Positions 1 through 12,639 of a DNA stretch of 64,000 bases are shown here, one piece after another. A program made the translations under genes and the position numbers. The notes below the pieces were generated by a model. The model was given only the letters and a program-made list of their open reading frames with translations. It was not told the origin of the DNA and made no database searches. The DNA lies in NCBI GenBank assembly GCA_021234155.1, contig JAJEKV010000027.1, positions 5,392,623-5,456,622 of the forward strand, written 5' to 3'. Within the stretch, counting starts at the first letter, position 1; the number at the start of each line of letters is the position of its first letter. This DNA is from Isoetes taiwanensis (Eukaryota; Streptophyta; Lycopodiopsida; Isoetales; Isoetaceae).

Positions 1-2144
1 TATGATGTCTCCCATCTAATAGCTCCTGATATATACGCATCATAGAGGCAGACGCTTTTATAGCTTACGCGATGGAGGAACAAAGAGTCCGCATGTAAAT
101 GATAAAACCATTGTTCGGGCTTGAAATGCTCAATCAAGTTTGCTACGTTGTTTTCTCAAGAATAACATTTTTACGCTTATTTGATCACTCATAGGCTTCA
201 TATCAATTTGCAAAAGTGGTTATACGCTTAAAAACTTGGCATTGAAAGCTTAGTTAAAACTACAAATAATTGAAGTGTGATTCACATGTTTTGTTCATAA
301 CGATATAAACGCTTTAAGCCATTTGATAAAATCGCGGTGATAAAGCTCCGAAATAAGGCTCAAAATGATGTCGGAACCCATCCTGCAAATAGTACACATA
401 AAGAGTGAAATCACGTTTTATCTTAATCCAATTAACCCACCGTCCTTATAGCAAATCCCATTTTATGGCTACATAATAATGCACACATCTTATTTTAAAC
501 ATATAATTAACAAAATGGATACTTCCAAAAATGAAGGTAGTTTCTATAACGTTTCGGCGAAAGTTTGTAATAATAGCATTGTTTGGTACTAGCATTGGTG
601 CCTTTATGCGCCCAATTAGATGAGGCTTTGTTTTGTAGGTAAAAAGTCTAATCTTGTGTATATCACAAGAGTTAATAGCACAAAAAAATAGTGGACCTTC
701 CAAAATCTTTGCTCTTGACGCTTATTAAAGATTTCAAACAAATCAACAGAAAGTTTTTTAGGTGTGGCCCTCAAAGGGCCGCTTGCCCATACATTCACAT
801 TATTTCTTGAAAAAATAGTTGGCCACGGTGGAGTAGGGATGCATTCACAATTCATGACCAAAAGTGCAATTCAAAACACCAACTTATTAAATCTCACACC
901 ATACCTTGTTTCTTTGATGGCCTTTTAGCTTGGCCTTGTTCGACCAATAAACCCTGCATGCCTTTTAGCGAAGCCTTACCTTTGCTAAAGTCTTCGTGTG
1001 CTTCTTTGCTTTTTTTTTATTAAGGCAAGAAGGAGCCTCTACCACACGATTTTTCCCTTCTAAAATCTAATGGTCAATAAGAGTGCACTCTAAACACTAT
1101 TTAGTATGTCCCAATGAATATGTAGCATAACAATCGTGGGTTGTTTTTGTATTTTTGCAGCATTTTCCCTATGGTTTTTATATGATTTGGTGGTCGATTC
1201 TCAAGGTGTACTCAATGCGACATCTAGAGTGACCGTATTTTCACTTTCTAATTTCATATTTGTAATGGTTTAGGACCCATGTTTGTGCTGCTATATGTTA
1301 TAAGTGTTAATGGCCGATGGAGTCACCGGAGTCCTTAATCAAGGGTTTCAATAAACACCCTATTTCCATAGCCCATGTAATTGTTTTTAAAACGCAACCG
1401 CGCCTAAACATGCATGACGAAGCTATGTATTCTTAGGGTTTCCACTTCTGCTCTTCGCATTGGCCGATTCCGGTGACTTCCGCCAACACAGAGCAACAGC
1501 CCCCAGCGCATTTGGTTAAGGGGAAACAAGAGTCGTACTTTGGTTCAGGGCCTGGCTCGATGATAAATCCGTATGCACCTCTTTTCTTTTGTTGCTTGGT
1601 CTGTAGTAAAGTTTTGGGAACTGGTATGAGAGCATGGCCATATTGTGGCAGGTAAATCTCGACTGGCCAAGAAGTAGTGTTCGAATGAATTCATTAATGC
1701 AGAAAATCTGCATTCAAGTGGATATGGCTTCCCCAGCCTTAGGTCCAGACAACCCTCGTAAGTCCTGTAAATTTTCTCAAACAAGCCTTTAATTTGATTC
1801 TTTCGTCAGCTTTAACATTGTGCAATGCAAAGATGTCCTGATATTATAAAATTGGATGAATTATCTCCACAAAATGGTACCCCATTTTCGCCTCCATCAT
1901 AGCTCTTCGCTTCAAATTCTTCTACCAAAATGTTGAATAATTCTTTTAAGCGCTGTGTATACCTTCCATCGCTTTGATTTGGTCAGTAAAATGTGGCATC
2001 TACCCCATCGGGCTTTGATTTACCGGTAATTTAATCGGTAATTAATTTCTATTGCTTCCTGAACCCTACGGTGTCCTCGCCTTCCAGAGGCCTTTATGGC
2101 ACCTTCCACATTGCCTCAACTGAGGGAGTAAAACGCAGAACTCC
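1..2144. other. Unassigned AT-rich DNA, no gene seen
   Basis: Only short open frames without recognisable motifs occur, and none shows clear codon structure or splice junctions. The one supported structure is a dispersed repeat at about 1121-1235. The rest looks like old degraded intergenic or repeat-derived DNA. Confidence 0.6.
1121..1235 (+). repeat. Dispersed repeat, copy 1 (partner at 22077-22193)
   Basis: This stretch aligns by eye with 22077-22193. Both begin GTAGCATAA, share a T/G-rich middle with TTTTTGTA, then a TATGATTT run, and end at CATCTAGAGTG. Small indels separate the copies, so both are old. No coding content is visible. It probably belongs to an unidentified interspersed family whose full limits cannot be set from two copies. 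Confidence 0.55.
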
Positions 2145-2390
2145 GGATGCAAGGGGCCGGGGATTTAGCGGAATGCGCGCCAAATGAGAAGGCTTTTACA
2201 TAAGTAGAAAGTGATGCATTGCGTGCCATCAGAAAGAACAACATGCAACCTATTGAGAGCAAAATGTAAACCTCGCGGATGCAAGGGGCGTGGATTTATG
2301 TAATCAAGGCAAAATGAGTAGGGTTGCTAAGGCTTTTTACATAAGTAGAAAGGATGCATTGGTAAAATATCGAAGAACATGCAACCTATT
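2145..2390 (+). repeat. Direct tandem duplication, two units 132 bp apart
   Basis: Unit 1 (2145-2254) and unit 2 (2277-2390) both start GGATGCAAGGGG, contain CTTTTxACATAAGTAGAAA and end ACATGCAACCTATT. They differ by small indels and substitutions. A 109-codon frame (2290-2619) starts in unit 2 but is not open in unit 1 and matches nothing I recognise, so I do not call it a gene. Confidence 0.75.
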
Positions 2391-3433
2391 TTTGTGCGCC
2401 CATTGTTGTTTCCGGGATGTCGTCGAGGATTCCATAAAAAATATCCTTTCAGCACAAATGAAAGCACAAATTCCGACCCTTCCCTCAAAAAACGACATAA
2501 ATTGGCAACCGGGTCCAAATGTTGAGGTTTTGTCAGAGCCCATTGAGGGATTGGGCTTTGTCACCTATAAAAAGTGCAAGAAGAAGAGGTGGGGTTTAAG
2601 GTTTAGTTTTTGTTTGTAAATCATGTTTAAATCAAAAGGCCTCTCCCTCCGCTAGCATTTTCATCATTACCGCTAATTTTCATCATTACCCGTGATTCTC
2701 ACCCAAGGTCATCAAGGTGGTATGTATTAATTAAATTTTTTTGCGACAAATTCAAATGTGCAAAGATTTCAGCCAGTTTGAGATGTATCTAAGTGTATTT
2801 CATAAACTAATAAAGTGTGAAAAGATGAAGCCAAGCTTGTTGCATCATACTTGATATTAAAACATCCCATTGATACTATGCAGAGAATTTGAAGTTCTAG
2901 GGAAATCAATATACCAACTATTTATGGCCCATATGAATTTATATTAGTGCTCGCATGGCTTGGAGCATTTGGTCCATTATTTGGAACATCCCCTTTCATC
3001 TTGTATGATTGTACTCCTTCCAAATTGTCAAATGATATTGGAAACACGCATTGGGGAGTAAGCATGGGATGATGCCTCTTTTCTCTCGCAGAATTTGGTT
3101 ACAGCTTGAACATAAACTATTATGGCTTTTGCCGCATGGATCTTCAAATACATCTATCAAGAGATTTTAACATTCCTACGTTCTCCAATGACAAGCAATG
3201 ATCTCTGCCTTGTTTCACCGCGACCGGTTGGATCCATGTTCGATGAATATGGCAATCGCCATTGTTATCAACATCATGCTTATTAGCTGCTCAAACTATT
3301 GCATCAAGGAACATTATCACATCTTACATCGCTACAATATTGAAGCCTTTAAACTTTATATATCATGGTTTTTATTTCTTTTTTAATTTTTTAAATTCCT
3401 AAATAGATAGATATCAATAAAATGTTTCTAATT
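2391..3433. other. Unassigned DNA
   Basis: No domain, splice structure or repeat is recognised. The tail of the weak 109-codon frame lies at 2391-2619. The rest is AT-rich with many stops in all frames. Confidence 0.5.
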
Positions 3434-3990
3434 GTGTCATAATATCAATACAAATATTTTCTACTTCGCTTTCATCAATTATTATACCCCCAAAGGCCAA
3501 ATTTTTGTTAACACACAAACCATTACATCCAAAGACTCTAATATTAAATCCCCTTTGAAACCCCCTTTGGTTTGGGTGCATATTCAATATCTGGTGACGA
3601 GGGCAAATGTAGAGCTCAAGAAAATTATGTTTCTCGTGATGTATAAATCAACACCATGTAGTATATTACCTCAAACCTTATAGTATTTTGCAATTTTGTT
3701 ATACAAGATAGCACTTTTGTACATGCATACCCCACAAACCCAGGAAACTTATGCATGGTGTAGATTAAGGAATAAAAAAGGTGAATATGCCTATCCAATG
3801 TAGCCGATGTTTCCTGAGTCACCCCCGCTTGAATATGCACCCAAACCAAAGGGGGTTTCAAGGGGGATTTAATATTAGGAGGTCGATGTAATGGTTTGTG
3901 TAAGTTAAACCGTAATTTTTTTTAACCTTTGGGGCTTTTAATAATTTATGAAATCTAAGCAGAAAAATATTTGTAATGATATTATAGGCA
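3434..3990. mobile_element. Foldback / MITE-like element, copy 1
   Basis: Long imperfect terminal inverted repeats of about 165 bp (3434-3600 and 3817-3990) flank a unique centre of about 215 bp. The best-paired core is CCCTTTGGTTTGGGTGCATA (about 3563-3582) and its complement near 3836-3855. Pairing continues outward through ACAAACCATTACAT and a CCCCAAAGG block to ATAATATCA/TACAAATATTTT. There is no transposase frame, so the element would be non-autonomous. The centre (CACCATGTAGTAT, TTATAGTATTTTGC, GCATACCCCACAAAC) recurs in a second copy at 23335-23943, which makes this a family. Superfamily and target duplication were not determined. Confidence 0.75.
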
Positions 3991-6900
3991 CCAATCCTAC
4001 ACACAATGGACTTTTGCTGGTTAAATACCTCTGGGGATTTATCTTGATTTGTAAGTGCATCTTCTTTTTGGGGCACTTTAGCTAGATTGTAGAGCAGACC
4101 TATACTTGCTTAGCTCTAGAGTAGATAGTCACCGTCCTTCCTAGAGGATTAAAATAACAATTATACAAACAAAGACCATTATACGTCAATGTTAAACTCC
4201 AACTTATAACCACATGCCAAAATTAGACGACCCAAATTGTGCCATTAAAGAAAAGAGCCCTTTTCTAAAAAAGCCTTTGTGAAGAAAATGGGTAAAAAGG
4301 TAGAGGGAAAAGGAGGGAAAAGGGGAAAGGAAAAACGAAAAAATAAAAAGAGAAGTGCGAAAAGAAACGAATGTGCGCATCTTTTATAGCCCAAAGAACA
4401 AAGGGCTTGATTTCTAGTTTGTCAATTGTGAAATTAGAAGTCAATTTAAAGGCCACATAGTGAATTAAAATGAAAGGGCAAATATTTCGAAAGAACATTT
4501 CATTTGAAATACCCAAGACGCCTGCCATAGCAAATCACATCTGAACTATGAGGGCACACTACAAGGCGCAAGGACCTTTATCACACCTAAATTTGTCACG
4601 CAAAATGTTTGGCCAGTTTAATGCTTGGCACTTGTGCCAATGATTAAATTATGTCACAAAATTCAAACTAAAAAAACATGACAAAAAAACAACTTCTCGC
4701 TCGTGGTGTGTAAATCATGTGTATATTCCCTGTCATGCATGAGAAAATAATTGTCATGCATGATGGTATTTGTCATGTGGTGGCATGATATGACTGTTCT
4801 ATTTTTTAACTTCGTTATGTTCATTTTTTTTTTTTCTTGGAGGATGATAGATTGTATTAAAAATTGATCCTTGACATCTTTTATTCACAGTATTGAGCAA
4901 GTAGCTCCATGTCGTGGCCCCTCTAACTTCATGTCCTTTTCGCAACTCTAGGAAAACCATGCGCTACCCCATATGCCAAAACAAACTAGTTCATAGATCG
5001 AGCTTTAATTAATATATATGTTATTCGGTCAAGCGAGATTTTTGAACACGTGCCTTTAGTTTGATAATTATTTCAAGAAGTGAGTATAACGAGAAATGTT
5101 TGTGGCCACCACAATCATTTCTACTCAATCACTTTACTTGAACGTTGCAAATGTTTCCTCTCTGGCCGCCAAATTTTTTCCTTTATCAGTACACTTTACT
5201 TGCGGCCGCAAACATTTGACTTGCATCGGGTTGGAATTCCCAGCCTGTGTATTTGAATTGAACCTCGCACTATTGCCTTGTGTCTCCATAGCCGTAGGAT
5301 AGATCGGCACCTAACATTTTCCATAGTGGCATCCACGCAATAGCCGGAATTTTGGCTGGCATTCTATGTGTACTTGAACCCACTTATCTAGGACATAATT
5401 GAGTTTGCCTAAATAATCGCTGTTGTATCGCATCGCAGTAAGTTGTTTCAAAACTTATGAGAGGGTCTATTTTGAATTTAGTTCCTCCTCAAAACATGAC
5501 ATATGTGTATGGAAAAATCACTGAATTTAGTTCCTCTAGTTTTGTTGAAGGACGACTTTACTTAATCAAAGAGTCAAATACAAGTATAAATGCAAAAGAA
5601 TAAAATCTCACTGGATAAAATGTAGAGACATTACAACCTTCCTAAGCATAAGAGCCTACATCCAAATACAAATCGTTCTTACTAAAGTGGATAAAGAATT
5701 AAAACGTGGAACTTGAGCTCTTGGAGAACATAGTGATATGCCACATCCAAACCTTTGAAGATTACCGTTTTTGATAGCAAAGTAACATCCCCAGCTAAGA
5801 TGAAAAGCCTAGCTTTAGGCTCCTCCCAAGTACTGGGTAGATTGCCAAGAGTAATTTGTTGACTTGTTAGTGAAACTTGGAGAGAGAACAACCAATCCCA
5901 TACTTGTCCGAAGCTTTGTCATATAAAAGCAATGCTCAATGGTCTCGCATTCACGCTTTACACTGACACCGATTTGATATTCTAGGATTAAACTTGTGGA
6001 CAAACACGTAAACCGGGCAAGATATCTATGAAGAATCACAAAGAACCGCCATTTTAGGATGAAGTAGCTTATCCTTTTGCCCAAATTTCATACTCAAATC
6101 TAATAAACATGATAGCAAATATTTCTAAGAAGTTCTAGCTCTTAATATAGATAGTCTCGGATAAATGATAATGATTGGGAATCAATTTAAGTCAAAAATC
6201 TAAAGATATTGAAGCAGCCAATACAAGAGTTATAAATCTATGTGCTGCACAAACTGCGCAGGGATGCAAACAGATAGCCCATCCCCTTCTTAAACTCAAT
6301 CATTTCTACAAACAATCCATATATTTCATTTCTATTTCCTGGGCCAAGGTAAACACGCCAAGAGATTGAAGCCCCCAATAACAAATGTCAATTGCCAATT
6401 GTCAAGAATGCACACCTAGTGCATTGCCGCTCTAATTTTTCGCCGGAAAATATTATGGTCGTGGAACTTTAATGAAGGAACCATAGGAGAAGGGACCGCT
6501 CTTTAAAAGACAATTGTTGTTTGCATAAAACGAGGAAGTCCTCCATACAAACATTCTTGTCTAAATGACCCAATGAAGTGACTAAGCGACTTATCAAGTT
6601 TGCACAATTCGCTTTTAGATTATGGAGGGTATTCTTGCATTGGTTGGGAATATAATTCCCGTGATGGTATTGTATCTAAAACCGTAGTTTTGCTGGGTTT
6701 TGAGGTGCTTGTTGGGTGAATGCGTAACTTCTATTTGAGTCTAGGGATAAGTGTTATTTTTACAATGGTTTGAAAAGGGAAGTAATTGAAAATGAGAGGA
6801 ACCCGGGGAGGCGATTTAGGTAGCAAGAATCATTGTGTAGTATTCACAAGAGGAAAATTTGGCTATTTGTGGGTTCAAATCCACGTTCACACTTACATGT

Positions 6901-7291
6901 CTTTGTAGATTCATTTTTAGATACAATCATTGATTAATCTCAAATAATAAACGGGAGATAAACAAGAGCGAGTTTTGAAAAACATCATGTCAGCATCGCT
7001 TCGAAATTGCCGTATAACCCAAGCCCAACAAATAAGAATGCCAACTTTTCCTTTTTTTGACCAAGAATGATGTAGCATCCCCACCAAAAATCTTTCCAAA
7101 CAATAGTGGCAAAATCTGCCATTATTTGACAGACATGATCTATAAATGCTATCGAGTTTTTATAATGTCAAAGATTATGGCAAATTGCTTGGAGATCATA
7201 TTCAGATATCTATTTTGTTCAACTTGCCCTTGCAGCAAATACTGGTGCCCAGCTCCCAAGGTGCAGCTTATCGTACGTTGATTATGGTAAG
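3991..7291. other. Unassigned AT-rich DNA
   Basis: No gene is supported. The sequence has many stops. Minor features are a cluster of TGTCATGCATGA-like words (4730-4780) and two similar short words around a NotI-like GCGGCCGC (5130-5215). A T-arm-like GGTTCAAATCC at about 6866 lacks the rest of a tRNA. Confidence 0.5.
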
Positions 7292-7712
7292 GTAAGGTTA
7301 TCGGTCTAGCTAAGGCTGATAACCAAAAATGCGTGACCGAGGTCTGCCGTTCGAGGGCGGTGTTGGCACGTAAGGCCGAGGCCTTATCTGCCAAATACCC
7401 CGCCGAGGACGTCAGGCCACTGGGCTTTGGACGTCGAGCGAGGCCCGTTAGGGCCGAAGTTCTGTCTTTGTTTGATAACTGCCGAGGGCGGGTAGGGGCG
7501 GCGATTAAAAAAAGTGATATCGGCGACCCGATAACCGCCTTTACCTGGCCTTTATCTGCGTTAAAATTTGTCATTCGTTGGAGGAGTCCTCGATAATTAA
7601 TTATCATCACCTCCAGTACTGATAACTAGTTATCGATGGAGGAGTGATGATAATTAATTATCATCACCGGAGGAGTACTGATAATTAAATATCATCACTC
7701 CTCCAGTACTCT
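7292..7712. repeat. GC-rich island ending in a GATAA/TTATC palindrome cluster
   Basis: Base composition changes sharply to GC-rich over about 7320-7580, and several perfect dyads follow. TAAGGCC-GA-GGCCTTA lies at 7371-7386, GATAATTAATTATC at 7592-7605, GATAACTAGTTATC at 7621-7634, and a 24-bp perfect palindrome at 7644-7667. A 15-nt arm GGAGGAGTGATGATA (7638-7652) pairs exactly with 7690-7704, giving a hairpin that encloses the 24-bp palindrome. The same GGAGGAGT / CCAGTACT words recur in unit form. Both strands are open for 87-153 codons here, but this follows from the GC content and no domain is seen. It may be a fragment of an LTR or MITE; function is unknown. Confidence 0.7.
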
Positions 7713-8772
7713 TCTAAAAATGACTCTCCTTTACATACAAGAGGGCCGATAAGGTGGCTGGAACTGCTTAATTCATGTCTGATAATACTTCTCAAGTTGA
7801 TCCTGTGACGAAATAGATCTTTTAGTTTACCAAGCAATCAATTTCTTACGCAAGAATGAGATAAAATCCTAAAAAACCTGCTACTAAGGTACAAAGATCC
7901 GCAGCATATCATTGGTATCAAGCCATGACAAAACATTGAAGCCATTTGTCGTTTTTATTGGCTTGACCGGTGAATTTCTGTGCACAGGGGCTAGTTGGCA
8001 AATAGAAAATGTCCTGTGTTGGAAAAAAAAAAATTAGAATCACTAAGTAGCTGCATGAGTTTCAGAGGTGACTTGAAAACACATTGATTGACTTTCCTTT
8101 GCAATCGCAAAGGGATTTAATAAAACCCTTTATTCTCTTTATGTGGATTCCTACTGTCCACTCAAAACTGCAAGACTTTAGTTAAATCTGACAGAGAAGA
8201 AAAAACAGGGAGTTGACATCCATGTTATTTTGAAGTGTCTATTTTCAAAAGAAAAGGAAGGCCCATTTGAAGCTACCACCTAGTGAGTGCCTGTAGCAGA
8301 TTATTTTGTCAAAACTAGATAAATATTGTATTCAATATTATTAGAGCCTTGCCATGCAGATCTAGTACTTACTGTGCACTTGATAGGTATGTACTTAGAA
8401 ATCTAATATAAAAAACAAGTTGAAACCTAAGAAAAAAACAGGCTGATCTCTGAAAGTCACGTTAGCAACAGAGGCACAACTTATGATTATGTAAATTGAC
8501 TTTTATCATTTCACACGCCATTGTAGGGAAATTGCGACCGCTTAGTTACGAAAATGTCATTGAAAATGTCATTGAAAATGTCAAAATATGTTTGGACAAT
8601 CAAGCAAGAGGATAAGCTTATGTTGCTTCCTATGCAGTAGTTGTATTAACTGCTTGGAAATTGGTAACAGTGTGGGCCATATGAAGGTGGTGAAAATTTC
8701 AAGGGAAAAGCTATGTGGGCACATCTTTGTTATGTATAAAAAAAGTTCCATCAGATGAGCAATACACACAAA
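7713..8772. other. Unassigned DNA upstream of the MYB pseudogene
   Basis: No gene is recognised. A short tandem AAAATGTCATTG repeat lies at about 8550-8580. The stretch could contain the former MYB promoter, but no clear promoter elements can be assigned. Confidence 0.4.
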
Positions 8773-9600
8773 ATGAAAGGCATTAAACACAGGCATGAGC
8801 TCTGGTGCCCTGATGAAGACGAAAAGCTTACCAGATGCATGCAGGAACATCATGGCAATATTACCTGGAGTTCTGTACCATTAAAAGCAGGTTGGTCCTT
8901 ATCTACCATCTCCTGCTCTTAAACCATATGTTTGTTAATATTTCCTTCCAAATTTTTAATGGTAGGACTTAAGCGAAGCGGCAAAAGTTGTAGACTCAGA
9001 TGGGTTAATTACTTGAGGCCTGAACTCAAAGAGGCAAATTCTCTGCACAAGAGCAGGAAGTTGTCATGAATCTCTATAAATACCTTGGTAACAGGTTTGT
9101 AGACTTGCTTCTAGTATTTTTCTCTTAGATACTTAATCATTGCCTTCTACTTACTTCAATATAGCCAATTCATGTTTTTGAAATCGTTTGAGCATTTGTA
9201 GGTGGTCTCAGATATCCAAGTATTTTTGCCAGGAAGAACTGACCATGAAATAAAGAACTTTTGCAAGTGCGCGATCCGGCGAGAATCAAAATCAAGCACT
9301 ACAGCATTACAGTATTATCCTGAGAAAGAAGAAATAAACAGAAATGCTATGGAACTAAGCAGTTCTATCCACTTTGCAAAGCATAAAAACAAATTGCCTG
9401 CAATATGGTTATCTGGCTTCACAACTGAAGACCAATGTTTGGTGCAGCAAACCATGATGGACAGCTCCTTTTCATGTGCTCAATCTGAGAAATTAGACCA
9501 TAACACCATAACTGTATATGATTATGATTTGCTAGCTGACCAGGCAATCTTTTGCCAGAATATTGACACAATTATGGAAATAAATCATGAAGCACAATAG
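8773..9600 (+). pseudogene. R2R3-MYB transcription factor pseudogene, three exons
   Basis: Exon 1 (8773-8890) starts at ATG and encodes the first R2 helices, with the tryptophans of ELWCP and ITWSS, up to KAG. A GT donor follows. Exon 2 (8966 to about 9091) gives the rest of R2, with [15 protein letters not shown], and the start of R3. Exon 3 (from about 9202) has LPGRTDHEIKN and a 95-residue tail to a stop at 9600. The introns sit at the two positions conserved in plant R2R3-MYBs, so this is a genomic copy and not a retrocopy. Decay signs: one base is missing after ELKE in exon 2, which throws R3 out of frame; one T is missing before LPGRTD in exon 3; and the usual Trp in KN(F/Y)W is Cys. 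It would have been a nuclear DNA-binding activator or repressor; the subgroup is not assigned. The 3' duplication boundary falls at its stop codon. Confidence 0.8.
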
Positions 9601-11712
9601 CAGCTTCATGGCAGTTAGGGATTGATGCATAAAAATAAAAATGTATTTGTACTCAAATTTAAAACCATGCAATGTTAATACAACATCTGACAGATTAAAT
9701 CGCCGGCCTCTTTGGCAGAACGTGGAACATAAATGGTCAGGTTATAAAATTTCTAGTGTTCGCACTCGTTTAATTACTGTAAATTGGACATGTCAGTCAA
9801 CATTGACAGTAAGTATTGGTGCATCAATAGCCACAAAATATAAATGGCCACGATATTTTGAATAAAGTACAAATGTTGACTCTGATAATTAGATATATCA
9901 ACTACCATTTAAGTACAGGTAAACATGAAAAACACGTCTTCTTATCACTTATTGTGTCAAATCTAGCAAGGTCTACTTATGATTTTGTCTTTATATTGGC
10001 ATCAACATGAGACCATTATGTTTTCCTAATTTTGTTTTGAAGATCATCATCCTTAAACTTGTCGGCAGTAGTCGAAATCCCACACGTGCTTTAGCTATAG
10101 AACGTGTAAACACATAAATGTGACCAAGAAATTGTTAAATCATTACAAAATTACTATTTTTCCCCTCTTGTACCACTTTCTAAGGTCACATTTTCTAAGG
10201 AGGGATTAATACTCAGCCATATGGTCTCCCCTTCTTAATTTGCTAGTGACTCACTGTAGTTGGGGGCCAACTACAAGGAAAAGAAATCTAACAAGTTTAT
10301 AAAAGTTGAAAAGTTTGTCATGAGTGTTGGAACCAACTACTTGTATGGCCATGGCCGAGGGCGCAAATGTGGAGACAGAGAATACAATGTGGGGTGCCAT
10401 CGCAATAAAATTTAACATTTTTACATTGTGAGAACATTTGCAAGAAAAATAGACATGGCTCAAAAAGGGCGAGTATGCAAAAAAGAACAGGACGAATAGG
10501 GTTTTGAATAAAATTGAATTGAATCTACTTTGTTGTCCATAAACACCAAATGGTGTTTTTTCGATCATATTCACATTCACACGATCATCATGTAAAAAGA
10601 TTCGAATTCCTGTCCTTTCCATATATCAACACTAAATCGCCAAGATGTCAAGAAAGAAATTTATTCATTTACTAAAATGGCATACAGATGCCATCGAAAA
10701 TTGACAATATCTACTCAAAACAAGCTATTAAAACAACCAATTAACCTTGGGGATTTTGGACAATTTATGTATGTTGATTTCGTCTTCTTGTATTATTTTC
10801 CTTTTCTAAGAAGTTATTGCCTATAATCTTGGCCTCAAGGACAAAAGGGGCCGGTTTGCAAGTTGCAAACAGTATGGGCTAGGAAGTTTCTATGTTTGGT
10901 TTCTTTGGAAAACATTCTTGCGACAAGCTCGAAGCTTAGGCCTTTAAACCCAAAGGAAATGAGAGAAAACATTGGTTGTTTGCATCATTAATTTGGTACC
11001 ATTGATATGGGCTTACGTTTTTAATAACAAAAAATTGTGACCTTGGATGTGAAAGATTCCAAAGAATCTTCCATCGTCCAAAGGCCACAAAATAATAAAG
11101 ATAGAAAGAAATGCAATACATAGCATATGAAAACCCTAGCCAAGGTCATAAATTAGGGCAACTATCTTTGTCCCCAATGCCACCAACCTCCATAAAGCAA
11201 ATTAAATTGAAGGTCTGAAAGCCTTCTTCAACAATTTTTAAGGCACTAATGCCAAATTGAGAAACTTAAAACTAATTGGGTCCTTACATGTACCACTATT
11301 AAAGTCCTACTCACCCGTATCCCTAAAGGGAATCTCTACAAATTTGTACTTAACCAAAGTTGATGACTTTAAGGTGTGATATATCGTGAAATTGCTATAT
11401 TTCACCAATTTTATAACTCTAAATTGATGGTTTAGTCGGATGCACTAGCTCAAAAGATTTATAAAATTGCCAACAGTTGATAATATTGCATCCTAATTAT
11501 ACTAACCAAATTAATGGAGATTCTGTAGTAGGAGATTTTAATTTTTGGTAAGATATCTTAATTCTACTAAAGTCGTTTCTATTAAAAAGTTAAAAAAATA
11601 CAAAACAATCGCCACCATTTCTATGCTTTGGAAGTAGACATAGCATGATAAAGTCATCACTGGTACTTAACTTCCCATAAGCATATCATATCATTCAATA
11701 TACACGATACCT
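9592..11712 (+). repeat. Duplication block A1, non-coding
   Basis: The block begins GCACAATAGCAGCTTCATGG at the stop codon of the MYB pseudogene and is nearly colinear with 19973-22050. Open frames at 9641-9865 (+) and 10251-10622 (-) are broken by indels in the other copy, which argues against coding. An A/T-rich tail at about 11360-11690 precedes the LINE insertion at 11712. Confidence 0.75.
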
Positions 11713-11714
11713 TT

Positions 11715-12540
11715 TTGGATATGCAGAGGCTTGGGTACTGGCTACGGGCTCAGTTTAAGAGGCTGGGGTTGCCTCCATATGTGACCCTGAAGTCTCTGGG
11801 TAATAATTTTTTTCTTATTATGATTGATTACGAGGCCACGGTGGAGCGGAGCTTGGTCTCGCATGGAGTGGGCACGTATGGGAGGGGCCTATGTTTTGTT
11901 CCAAAGATTATGCTCCGTGGGTTTCTCTTACGCTGGGCCCGGCTGCAGCTAGAGTGCCATCTTTGGCTTCAAATCGGGATCCGCCTCCCCAGATGATGGT
12001 GCCCGAGTTTCTAGTGGCCATGGCCAAAGGCACGGGAACTCACATAGCGCACTTTCGATTGGGTGCACCACATGATATGTGTAGGTATTCCGCGCGGATG
12101 AGATGGTACCTCGAGTCTTGTGGTTAAAAGTGGTGATTTCTATTCCTACTTCCGGTTGGACTTGCTCAATGGGGAGAGCTTTTGGCAATGTTTCCCTCGC
12201 TTAGCGGTTTCAAAGATAAGCCTCACTCAAAGACCCCAAGCAAGCAGAGCAAATAGTGGTTGGTCCGCCTTCACCCTCCTCGCAGACCGGGTTCCCCCGC
12301 GTGTTGAAGGTCGTGGAGCGGGGGGGCAGCCCAGACACAACCCAAACCCTCCTCTCGTATGGTGGATCCCGAGGTCCCAGGGAGACTTGCACGTTTGAAG
12401 AGTTGCTTGAGCAAAAAAGGAAGGGTGGCAACAAGTTGTTTCTAGGAGGCGAGCTCGTGAGAGCTCCTCAAGAGGGTCACTTAGCCCATCCGCAGCCCCC
12501 AATCGCATGTGTCCCTCCTCAAGTGGATCAATGGTGATTG
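11715..12540 (+). pseudogene. LINE ORF1, DUF4283-like RNA-binding protein remnant
   Basis: The first 60 or so residues read as a plant L1 ORF1 N-terminus: a RLGYWLRAQFKRLGLPP segment, then LKSLGNNFFLIM and an EATVER helix, as in DUF4283 proteins. A frame change near 11890-11930 is needed to continue through APWVSL and LGPAAARVPSL. Downstream frames are proline/glycine-rich and broken. ORF1 proteins of this class bind LINE RNA; here it is not expressible as one protein. Confidence 0.6.
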
Positions 12541-12639
12541 ATCGTAGTCCAACTTTTCTTCCCCGGGCCGAGCAGTGTTGAGGCATGTGAGGCTTTACAA
12601 GGGGATCCCGACCCTTGGTGCAATAAATGACCCACATGG

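Noticed and set aside
2290-2619. 109-codon ORF as a gene
   Set aside because: It starts within a duplicated segment whose other copy is not open, and no motif is recognised.
6810-6890. Possible tRNA gene from a GGTTCAAATCC T-arm-like word
   Set aside because: No D-arm, no anticodon stem and no pairing acceptor arms at the right distances.
7149-7610. 153-codon minus-strand ORF in the GC-rich island
   Set aside because: The opposite strand is also open over the same span, no domain is visible, and GC richness alone explains the lack of stops.
10251-10622. 123-codon minus-strand ORF in block A1
   Set aside because: The duplicated copy (20641-21013) carries frame-breaking indels and no function is recognisable.
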